Positions 21,601-33,600 of a stretch of DNA of 64,000 bases are shown in pieces. The stretch covers positions 1,793,501 to 1,857,500 of the forward strand of contig OZ037766.1 of assembly GCA_964035545.1 (NCBI GenBank). Reading direction: 5' to 3'. Origin of the DNA: Bugula neritina. Its lineage: Eukaryota; Bryozoa; Gymnolaemata; Cheilostomatida; Bugulidae. The notes under the pieces were generated by a model, which saw nothing but the letters and a program-made list of their open reading frames with translations, was not told the DNA's origin and made no database searches. Position numbers and translations under genes: made by a program. Positions within the stretch are counted from its first letter, which is position 1. Each line of letters opens with the position of its first letter.

Positions 21601-24600
21601 ATGTTTACTATGTTTTGGGACACAATCATTATAGCAGTTTATCGGTCTGCTAGGGACCCAGCAAGCTTTTAGATGATTGGACTTTACTGATGCCGTTATG
21701 AGTGTAGTTAGATAGGGCGGGTGAAAGTTAGTATTAATATATTTTATTCTAGTTCACCAATTTTACAGAAAACAAACACTTTACTGGCCAGAAAAGACAG
21801 CATTTTACACCAGGAATATTAAACAGGATGTTTTCTAACTCCTATCATTGGCTACAGCACACTTTCGCAACAAAATCCGGCCAATCACATTGTGGCACAT
21901 TGCCCCCACCCGGCAGGACCATCCCCTGACAAACATCCGGCTGTCCTCAGTCTTCCGATTGCGACACTACTGCGTACCCTAAGCGTGTGTTATTGTGCTA
22001 TAAAAAGGTCATTACCCTGCTGCTATGATTGTATAGTGAGCTCAATCAGTTATTTAATGATGACTATTGGCTGCTGTCGTGTGTAGTTCATTACACTCCC
22101 ACCTTGATTTTTTTGAAATTAAAAAGCGATAATATATGTGTATATACTAGGGTAGATATCTGCATGATTATATAAGAAAATTAGAAGCATGGTTGTATAT
22201 TTTTGTAGCTTAGCGTAATATAGCATAATACCTATAAAACTATCTTTCTGCCTTCTGCAGAAGTACAACCTTTTGAATAGGCCTGTCGATGGTCGCCGAG
22301 TTAAAAATCTGCTTACCTTTGTTATCAATTCCAGCGTTAGCCAGTTTTACTTTCACATTTCTCACCCTATCATCTGAACCTAGCTTGACTTCAGTGATTA
22401 TTCCTATGGTCCATTGATTTCTTGGTAGGTTTTCATCCACTATCATCACTATGTCGTTTTTGTTAACATCTTTTTGTGGCAGCTCCCACCTTTGTCGTTT
22501 CGTGATTTGGCCCAGATACTCATGTCTCCATGCGTTCCAAAAGTCACTAGCGAGCTGCTGCGATTTCCGCCACATCTTCTTACCATATATCTCAGTGTCG
22601 TCGAAGTTTCCAGGTGGTGCTGAAGTTTCTGCTGTCTTAGAAGTGATGAGGTGATTAGGAGTCAGCACGGAAATTCCATGATCATCTAGTGCACTTACTA
22701 TTATCGGCCTGCTGTTGACAGTTGACATTGCCTCATAAAAGGCTACGCGCAAGCCTGTAGTGCTCAACCGGTTTTTATATTTGCCTCCTAACAAAGCATT
22801 TAGCACTGCTTTGACACTACGAATTTGGCGTTCCCACACTCCTCCAGCGTGACTTGCTTGTGGTGTATTGAACACAAATTTGATATGCCGTTCCTGTAGA
22901 TACTTACCTAAAGCAGTGTTTGAGCTAATGGACTCCATTTCTCTCTTCAACTCATTGGATGCTCCAATAAAGTTCGTGCCTTGGTCGCAATAAATTGAGT
23001 GAACTGCCCCTCTAAGACAGATGAATGATCGTAAAGCGTTAATCAGAGAATCTGTAGTCATGTCGTCGAGGAGTTCCACATGCACGGCCCTAGAGTACAT
23101 GCATGTTAGCAAAAGCCCCCATCTTTTTATTTCAGAGCGTCTATCTCTAACCACAAATGGCCCAAAGCAATCCATGCCTATGTTGGTAAATGGGGGTGTT
23201 GGTTGCAACCTAACCGCTGGCAAATCTCCCATAATTTGGGTTTCGGGTTTTCCCCTGAGCTTCTTGCATGTGATGCATGTAGACAGTGTCGTGTTGATTA
23301 AGCTTTTAGCACCTATTATCCAATAACCCGCATTTCTTATTGCAGCTTGAGTGAATGATCGCCCTTGGTGGTGAACTTCACCGTGATAGTGCCGTACAAT
23401 AAGATTGGCTACATGTTCGTTCTTAGGCAAGATGATTGGGTGCTTTTCTTCAAAACTAAGAGCTTCGGAATTTTTTACTCTTCCTCCAATGCGCAGCACC
23501 CCAAACTGGTCAATGAATGGTTGAAGCTTGACTAATGCGCTTTTCTTGCTCAAAAATTCCCCAGCTTTAAGTGCTCTTATCTCCACACTGAAATGTTGCT
23601 GTTGAGTTTTCAGTATGACAGCCGTGCTTGCAGCTTTAAGGCTTTCCTGGTTGACTGGCTTTATTGACCATTTATTTTCAGCTGACTTGTGTATACCTTG
23701 TATTATAGCGATTGAGCGTATTAAGGTGCCCCAGGTAGAAAACTTGGTGAACTTTTGTGTAATGAAGGGAGTGGCAGCAGATGCCAATACTTGGACTTTC
23801 TTAAGTTCCGGATCTGATGGGTCAATAGGATAATTCTTTTCTTGGGGTTGCAGGAGTAGTTTCGGGCTTGTTTCAAGCAAAAATTTTGGGCCAGAAAACC
23901 ACATGGTGCTGGTTAACTGGTCACACCTTCTGCCCCGCGATGCTATGTCTGCTGGGTTTAAGCTGCTCGGAATGTGAAACCACTGTGATGAGCTTGTCCT
24001 TGACTTAATCAGTCGCACTCTGTTGTGGACAAAGGTGTTGAACCGCTTGCTTTCGTTTGTTATCCATGCCAGTGATATTTTGGAATCTGTCCAAAAGTAT
24101 TCGTCAGCAATGTCCATATCTAGTTCTGTCTTGAGAGTCTGACTCAATTGTGTAGCCATTGCAGCAGACATTAGTTCCAGGCGTGGTATAGTAAATAGTC
24201 CCTTTGATGGTATCACTTTAGATTTTCCAAGCAAAAGGGACACATGTACTTGTCCTCTGTTGTTAACCAGACGAATGTAGGAACACGCACCCATCCCATT
24301 TTCACTAGCATCGCAGAAGTGGTGTAGCTCTGCTTGAGCAGTTGAGCCAAAATCTTTTGGTCGAATACATCGTGAAATCTGAATTTCTTCTAAGGCCGGC
24401 AATTGTTCTATCCAGTTTGTCCATAATCTTGAATTCGTATCGTCTATTTTGTCATCCCAACCTAATTTCCCTTCGTTCACCTTTTGTAGAACGAGTTTCC
24501 CTTGCAAGGTGTATGGGGCAAGAAAGCCTAGAGGGTCGTAAAGCTGGCTTACTACTGACAGGATTCCTCTTCTGGTGTCTGGTTTATTTTTTATGTTGTT

Positions 24601-27600
24601 GACAAATTTGAAAGAATCCGTGCTCATTGACCACTGCAGGCCTAGGGTTCTCTGCTCTGGTAGGTTTCCGCTAAACAATTCTATGTCTTGAACCATTCTT
24701 TCTGATTCTGGTAGAGATTCGAGAACTTTTGCGCTGTTGGAGGTAAACTTATGTAGCCTTAAATTACCCTGTCTGCAGATTTCTGTTGCTTCCTTGATAA
24801 GCCCTGTGACTTCAGCTTCAGAACTAACGCTTGTCAACCCATCGTCAACGTAAAAATCCCGCTTTATAAACGATGTTGCTTTGTCGGAGATGTTCCTATT
24901 ATCATCCGCTACTTTGCGAAGGCCATAAGTTGCGACCGCAGGAGAAGACTTGGCTCCAAAAAGGTGCACTTTCATCCGGTATATTTTGGGCTTTCCCTGC
25001 TTGTCATGCCACAAAAATTGAAGATAATCACGATCTTTGGGCTCTACCAAGAAGTTATAAAACATCTTCTGAATATCACAACTGATAGCTATTTCCTCTT
25101 TTCTAAATCGGCACAAAATTCCCAGCAGTGAGTTCATCATGTCGGGTCCTGGTAGTAGATGGTCATTTATTGAAGTTCCTTGGTATTGAGCTTTGCAGTC
25201 AAAAACTACTCTAAGCTTCTGCTTCTTTGGGTGTGTGACAGCAAAATGAGGGATGAACCATGACTCCCCAGGTTTTCTTGACTGTGTCTGATCTACTGAC
25301 TCCGCTAACCCCGTATCAATTATTTCGTTCATGAATTCTGTATATTCTTGCTTAAGCTTTTCATCTTTTTCAAAGCGTCTGTACAACAGTTCTTGTCGTT
25401 TTTGTGCCTGTTGATAATTGTTTGGAAGAATCGGTCTAGTTTTGAATGGTAGAGGCATTTGATAGGAGCCAGACTCTAGTATGGTTGTCTCGTTGTCCAT
25501 GATGCTCAGGAATTTGGCGTCGTCTTGGGACATCCTAAGTAAAGTATCATGTGCTTCGTCGTGACCTTCTGGGGTGGTGGTGATAAAAGCACTTACTTTT
25601 GATCCATGCTTACTTTGCTCTTCAACACCAAACACAGCCCAGCCAAGTTCTGATCTGATTGCATATGGTTGGTTGTCCTCCCCTTTAATAGCTTCTAATG
25701 GAAATGATGCAGCTGAACAGTTAGCTCCTAGAAGTAGCCCAACAGGCACGTCTAATGATGGTGGTAAGGCATTTTCCAGAGAGCGCAAGTGCTGACATTG
25801 CTTGATGTTTATATTGCTTGCAAATGCTCCAGTAGAATTCGGAATGTGAGGCCACTCGTAGGCAGATGCAAGTTTAACTTGCCCACCGAAATACCCATTT
25901 AGTACCAAGTCACCGTACAGACTTATATCTTGCTTCGCTGATTCCCCAGACATAGTTTCCATGTCGATAAGCTTTTTCTGAAGGAATTTGGGTTTCAGCT
26001 TGTTTACTAACGCAGTCGTGATAAATGAGTGATCTGAAGCTGAATCTAGAATCGCGTAAACCAAAATGCTATTGGATGGATTTGATGCGGTTGAAACGTA
26101 CACCGGCATCCCCATGTTAAACAGTTGCATGTGGTCACTTGATTTAGTACTTTTATTGGAGAGCTTAGTACTTACATGGCTTTCTTCCTGTGATGATAAG
26201 GAAGCTCCGGTTTTATCCGTGTTCATATCCGTATGACTTGAGGTTTCTGCTTTTGAGTTAAATGATTCTTGTGAATCTGGGATCATGCTGCTACGCTGTT
26301 GGCTCCAATCTTCTTTTGTTTTATGAAGGCAAGTTGGATGACCTGGCTTGTTGCATTTTCTGCAATTATTCTTGTTCTTCATTTTGCAGATTTGCCATCC
26401 ATGACCGGGTTCACCACAGGCATAGCATAGGTTTTTACTCCTTAAAAAGTTGATTCTATCTTCGTATGGCTTTCCGAATAGCTGGAAGCAGTGCGCAGTG
26501 GGATGTGACTCTAAACAGTTTAAACATGGTTTCTTGCTCACTGCTGTTGTAGCGAATGACCTGATAGGAATTTTTGGTTTACCACTTTGATCTTTGTTGT
26601 TTGCTTGTGTATGCATACGTTTCTGCGATGATGGAGGATTTGATGCTTTGTTGTTAAACAGAGGTAGCGATTGCAGTTCTGCTTCTTCGGTGATGAAACA
26701 TGCAAATTCATTGAATCCGGGGTATCTCTGCTCAGATTTTTAAGTTTGATAAACTTTACCAGCCCACTTTCTCTTAATCCATTCTGGTAGTTTTTCACAT
26801 AGTTGCTCGTTTATTTGTGGGTCGTTAAGTATTTTCAGCTCTTTAATGGATTGCATACCACTCACACATTGCTGCAAATAGTCAGCATACTTTTGAAGAG
26901 CTTGTGCATCTCCACCTTGAACTTTTGGCCACTTGCTTAATGTATCCCTCATTGTCCTTCCTACATCAAACATACTGCCATATCGTTCTTTCAGCTTCTG
27001 TCTTGCGTGCATGTAAGATTGCTCTGTTCTGATATAAAAGTCTCCATTTATGCATTCTCTGGCGCTTTCGCTAAGATATTTTTTAAGATATCTTAGTTTT
27101 TCTGTTCCTCTGACTATGCCTTGCGACTCAAAGAACCCATCAATGTCGCATTCCCAATCAGCGAATAGAAGTGGATCCCCTTGAAAAATTTCGGGTTCTA
27201 TATCGATTTTTCTTGTGTGTTTGATTGACTGCTGAATACAGTCTGCCAGTTGTTGGATTGATGAGGGAGTTTCTTCTGGGATAGACGATGTCATTGTTCT
27301 AGGCCGTGGAGATGGGATTATATTGTAGATGGAAGCAGGTGCCTCTATTTGAATAGGCTGCCTGTTAGTTGTAGAGTTGGTGATATGAGGGGTTATCTCT
27401 TGTTGCTGAGATATTGTTGGAGATAGCGTTGGGAGTGGGATTTGTCTCTCTTGCACATACTTTCTTGGAGCTGGCAGTGGTGAAGCTGTTGGTAAAGAAG
27501 ATATCTCTGGCTGTAGGCATCTTCTTGGAGTAACCATCGAAGAAGGGGTTAATGGGGTTATCCTCCTTGGAACTGGTGTTGGTTTAACTTGTTGTCCAGT

Positions 27601-30600
27601 ACTTCCACGATTTCTACATTTCATGTATTCCTCGAATTTTCTTTGTTCTTCTGCCACAAGCCTTTTCTTTTGTTCCAGCCCTTCTATCAGCTGAGCTTCT
27701 TTTTGCTGTGCTTGTTCTTCCTCTAACTTATTTTGAAGTGCATGTATTTTATTTGAAATGTGTTGTTTTGTTGATTCTACAGCGCTTACATAAGCTTCAA
27801 AATTTAGTAAAATACTGTTCTCTACTGCATTTTCGGACAGCATATTCAGCTTGGCGTAGTCATCTGTAATGACTCTAGCATTTAGTTCAAGTCGATCGCA
27901 GGCTTGTGTCAACTGTTCGAGAGTAATGTTATCAGTTTCTAATGAACTCATTACCTCATCTGCTGCTCGAATTTCTTTATTACATGCAGCATACAATGTA
28001 AATGCAAGCTCATTTTTCTTGCTTTCGATACTAAGATATGAGGGCTTGATTGACCTAACTGGTCTATTGTTTATGGCGTAAGTGCTAGCTGGCTGCTGAG
28101 ATAAACTTTGCTCTAATTCATCGTTAGTCATGTCTAAAATACTATGATGTTCTTCCATAGTGCAAGTGATGCTTTGTTGGTAAACTGCTTTATGATTCGT
28201 AGTTATATATAGGCAGCAGTAGCAGCAGCAGCTTGATCTAGTGTCTATTTATAGTTTTGTTACGCTCTGATTAGTTTGAATGCGATTAGCTTACAAGGTG
28301 GTCGTGAACGAACATAAACACAACAACAGCTCGGTATCTAACTACAACTGCGTCACTACACAATCAGGTATTTGTTATGGGCAGCACTTGAGATAGTTTG
28401 TGGTTTTCTAACAATGATTAATGAAAATGTGATTAAAATGCAAAATAGACTAGGAATTTAGCTGATGTTAATTAGGATAATTGTTGTGAAAGGCCAAAAA
28501 ATGTGTAAGCGGAGGCTAGCAGAAGCCCGTTCCGAATGCGCTAAAGACGGCCGCAGTCGAAGAAAGCAAACCACAAAATGTGACCACCGTAAATATTTGC
28601 AAAAAGTGCGTTAGCCAATGATAGTATGTTGAATTAAAATTCTTAAAAATCCCTGGTGTATATGCTGTGTTCTGTTCAGTTTACAAATTTAATTATAACT
28701 CATAAAATTAAAAGAAAAAGTCTATAATATGACTGCTTAATGTTTCAACTGCTAGCAAGGATTAAACCACAATGAAGTTGTGTGCACAAATAAAAGAAAT
28801 ATACACCTGTTAACTATTCAGGTACTTATCCTAATATACAGAAAAGTATAACCATCTAACAAGCAATATAAACTTGGTATAAAATATGATTAATTAGCCT
28901 GAGTATGTCTTTGAACTCACAAGTTAGAGTTTGAAAAGTTCTTACTTTACTTTTGACTGGTGCTTCTCACCAAGCAGGTTGTGGGGCTCTACGGCGTCTC
29001 CACCAAGCAGGTTGTGGGGCTCTACGGCGTCTCCACCAAGCAGGTTGTGGGGCTCTACGGCGTCTCCACCAAGCAGGTTGTGGGGCTCTACGGCGTCTCC
29101 ACCAAGTAGGTTGTGGGGCTCTACAGCGTCTCCACTAGGAACGTTAGTCTTGACCAAGCCTTCTTAGCCAAAAGACTTCACTATAGCAGTTTATCGGTCT
29201 GCTAGGGACCCAGCAAGCTTTTAGATGATTGGACTTTACTGATGCCGTTATGAGTGTAGTTAGATAGGGCGGGTGAAAGTTAGTATTAATATATTTTATT
29301 CTAGTTCACCAATTTTACAGAAAACTAACACTTTAGCTCATAAGCCAACACCGTGAAGTCTGTAATAATAGTAAAATTAGGGTAAGAACTATAGTTTGAA
29401 TACAGTATGACTGAGTAATATGTAAAATGTAATATATAATATAATATGTATATAATATGAAGCATGACAAGACAAAATGTATTAAAGGCTATTAACGCAG
29501 CACATAAAATAATTGCAATTAATTAAAAACAGATTACAAGAAAAGATAAAAGAGTATTGCGAACCTTTTGTTCTCCTTTAGCTTGCCTTAAACTGGCTTC
29601 TGATTATTGAATAAAGTGTAATAATATAATTATAAAACTCATGAGAGCACTTCATGTTTTAGTGGCTAGAAACACTTTACTGGCCAGAAAAGACAGCATT
29701 TTACACCAGGAATATTAAACAGGATGTTTTCTAACTCCTATCATTGGCTACAGCACACTTTCGCAACAAAATCCGGCCAATCACATTGTGGCACATTGCC
29801 CCCACCCGGCAGGACCATCCCCTGACAAACATCCGGCTGTCCTCAGTCTTCCGATTGCGACACTACTGCGTACCCTAAGCGTGTGTTATTGTGCTATAAA
29901 AAGGTCATTACCCTGCTGCTATGATTGTATAGTGAGCTCAATCAGTTATTTAATGATGACTATTGGCTGCTGTCGTGTGTAGTTCATTACAATCATTGTG
30001 GTAATTTTTAGGGACAATAGTCGTTTATGCAATATGTTTTTGCCTGGTACAGTAACAACAACCAGAGTATATAAACACTTTACAAACTTAATACAATCAG
30101 TTGGCAGCACTCTTTAACAAAACTGTACTTATTATTTTATTCTTCTACTGGTTTGACAATATATTATTTACTGGCACAGTTTATGAAGGACCCAAGAGGT
30201 TAGTTACTTTTATTCATATTATTATCTGAATTATTATTTTATAATAAATTTACTTTATGGTTTTTGTGAGCATTACTTTAATATTTTTAACCACATTTAT
30301 ATGCATGCAATCATTTATATAACTTTTGCCTTTCTTATTTAGTTTTTACCAGCAAGTTTATCACAGCAAGTTTATCAGAGAATTTATCAGCAAGTTTACC
30401 AACAAGTATAACCAATAAACTTCTGCGTTCGGAAATCCTGGTTTAATTCATACGGGGCCAGTAACAGTAAAAACTCTAAGTCTACACCGGAGTTCCAAGG
30501 CAACTCCACTCAAGTTTACAGTAGAAGGTTAAGTCTACTTCAGAGTTCACGGGCAACTCATCTCAAGTCTACAGTAGAAGGTTAAGTCTACTTCAGAGTT

Positions 30601-33600
30601 CACGGGCAACTCATCTCAAGTCTACAGTAGAAGGTTAAGTCTACTTCAGAGTTCACGGGCAACTCATCTCAGGTCTACAGTAGAAGGTTAAGTCTACTTC
30701 AGAGTTCACGGGCAACTCATCTCAGGTCTAGCACATCGGTTCAGTGCTAGGTCAAGTCAACGCTTCACACGTCACGTGGTTTTGTGACCGTATTCAGTCC
30801 ATCGGGAAGCAATCAAACATTTTTGGATTATATTTACACACCAGCAACCCCAGCTTCAATTCAACTCCACCGGAGACGGAAATCGCCCTGCTACCAAGCT
30901 TCTTATTGGTGAGTTACTGTTACCAGGCATTTTTTAGATTAGCTTAGTATTATTTTTTGTAATTGTAACTTTGATTGTGTCTCAACACTGGGGTGCATCT
31001 CGGGTAGCACAGGGGTACTCGGCCATCTTTGGTATTGGTGGGTGCAGTTTGCAGTTGCTCTTCTTTCACTTTGATGACCCATTTCTTGGTCGGCATCAGT
31101 CTTGTCTAATGTCTGTTTAGTATTTCATTGAGACAAAATAGGAACTCAATATTCGGATAGCAATTATATACATGATTTTAAGTTAGGGCATTAAAACATT
31201 AAATTTACTATGGCCACACCTCCTATTGCTCCCCGCAGAAGCACTAGAATTAGGCAGCTGTCACAATCAGCTCAGCAACAATTAGTTAGCACTAGCAAAG
31301 CTAAAATTGATACACTGATTTCTAAATTTAACAACTTGATTAAAAAGGAGCTTGATGATGATTTAATTGTGTTAATTAATAATTTGGCAGATCAAGCTAA
31401 ATCTACCCTTGATAACCTGCTGACACAGGTCAGTGAACAAGATAACAGCATAGATTTTTATGTTCAACAAGTCAATATTATATGCAAGCGTGCTCATGAC
31501 TTGTCTCTTACAGAGGCAGAGGGCACTATTTACAATACTGTCTTTGGCTCGTCAAATCATTCTCATATCTCTCTAGCTAATGAACAATTTGAGGCAGCTA
31601 AAACTGCAATTGAACTTGAATCACTTGAAAGGCGCACAGCAATTCTAGCTAAACGTGAGCAACTAGAGTTGCAAACTCAAAAACTTAAGGATAAGCAGCG
31701 CTTGCAGCAGGCTAGGTTAGATATAATATACAGTCATGGATTAGATGAGAGAGATGAAATAGCTGCAAATCTTAGGGCCACGCAACTTGGTTCAACCCCT
31801 GTCCCTGCTGCACGTAGTAGTAGGGGAACTCCATCAATTTGCTCTCTCACTTCTGAAAATTTCACAGAATATATACAGCCATCTCCACGGCCCATCCCTA
31901 AGCCAAGGTTCAAACCACAACCCCTCCCACGCTCAAGTTCTTCAAAATCGTTGCCGGTTCCAAACCCTCCAGCAACAAATACACTAGATAGCGCTTACAT
32001 GTTAGCAGAGTGTCTAACTAAAGCCCTAAACACTCAAAGGGCACCCATACCTGAGCCACCTGTTTTTAGGGGAAACCCATTAGAATACCCTACTTGGAAA
32101 GCTGCACTTACTTCATATATGGCACACATTAATGTCTCTAACGAAAGCAAGCTGCACTATCTTCTCAAGTATGTAGGCAATTCAGCTGCTGAGGGAATTA
32201 CTAGCTATGCACTTGTACATGATCCAAAAGCATACAATACAGCAATTAACACACTTGATGAGCGTTTTGGGTCTAGCTATACTATTGCTGAAGCATTTAG
32301 AAATAAATTAGACAGCTTTCAACGTTTTAAAGCTAATGATGCCTCTGCCTTGAGAAAATTTTCTGACTTTTTACTTCAATGTCAGTCAGCCATGGGCTCA
32401 TTTCATGAATTAGCAGTACTCAATGACCCTCATACCAGTGTAAACCTATGTCAGAAATTACCTGACTTTTTAGCCAACAAATGGAAAGAAAAAATAGTGG
32501 AATTTAGGCAGAAATACGGAAAATACCCTCAGTTTTCAGAGTTCAGTAAATTGATGAAATATCACTCCGACATCCAAAATGACCCTGTAGTTCTAGGAAT
32601 GAGTAAAGCAGCAAATAGCAGTTCAAGTATTTTGCATCCTAGAGTAAACAAACCAGTTGACACTAGAAATACATTTTTCACATCTAGAGCTAGCACATAT
32701 TACTGTTCATATTGTGATGTACTAGGACATACCCTCAGTAGGTGTAATTTGAAATTCGCAAAATTAAGTGCTTGTGATCAAGAAAGGTTTATCCGAAGCA
32801 ATAATTTATGTTGGAAGTGCCTTGAGCCTGGTCATAGGTCTAACAAATGTACCACTGCATGCAAATGCCAAGTAAAGGGCTGTGGCAAGCAGCATCCTAC
32901 TTCAAGACATTATCAAGTAGTTAGAACTTCATCATCTGACCAAGTCACTATGCATAGCAATTCTAACCATAGCCAGCCCAATACACCTTCACTCAATCAT
33001 ACTCAACCAACCTCACCAGCTCATTTACAAACTTCTGTAGATCACACTATCACCAATAGCACAATAGGTGTCTCTCAAGTACCACATGCTTCCTCAACTA
33101 AAACAGCTAACACACAAACTCTAACTAGAAACAAAGATGGTCTAAAATCAAGCATCATTCCAGTTTGGCTTTCCACTTCACCCAATTCAGATAAGGAACA
33201 CCTTGTGTATGCTCTTCTTGATAATATGAGTGATACCACATTCATTAGTGACGAAGTAGCAGACATTTTAGATATACCTCATCAGTCTGTAGCAAATCTC
33301 AAGATCAACACAGTAAATCCAACCAATCATAACGCAAGCACACAAAGCAGATTGTTCAAAGAGTTGACTATAAAGGGTTTCCATGCTGATCAACGTATTT
33401 CATTGGTAGATGTTTATACTATACCAGAAATTCCTCTAAATAGATCGCACATTCCAACTAAAGAATCAGCTGCTGTTTGGGACCATTTACAACACATAGC
33501 TCATGAAATTCCAGAACTACAAAACTGCCCAATTGGCATGCTCATAGGGTATGACAACTCTCATGCTCTCATTCCTTTAAAGTCAGTAGCTGGACCAAAT

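Larger units (their letters stand above)
21630..29991 (-). mobile_element. BEL/Pao LTR retrotransposon nested in the first element
   Basis: On the minus strand the LTR begins TGTAATGAAC and ends ACTGCTATA. Target duplication ATCAT at 21625-21629 and 29992-29996; the empty site is preserved in the host element's other LTR near 34425. 5' LTR 29182-29991 (810 bp), 3' LTR 21630-22095 (466 bp), polypurine-like aaggtgggag before the 3' LTR. Gag and pol lie in one frame separated by a single stop. It is opposite in sense to the carboxypeptidase gene. Confidence 0.94.

Noticed and set aside
28931-29167. ORFs on both strands near 29 kb
   Set aside because: Arise from the 33-bp leader repeat of the nested BEL element, whose unit length is a multiple of three.
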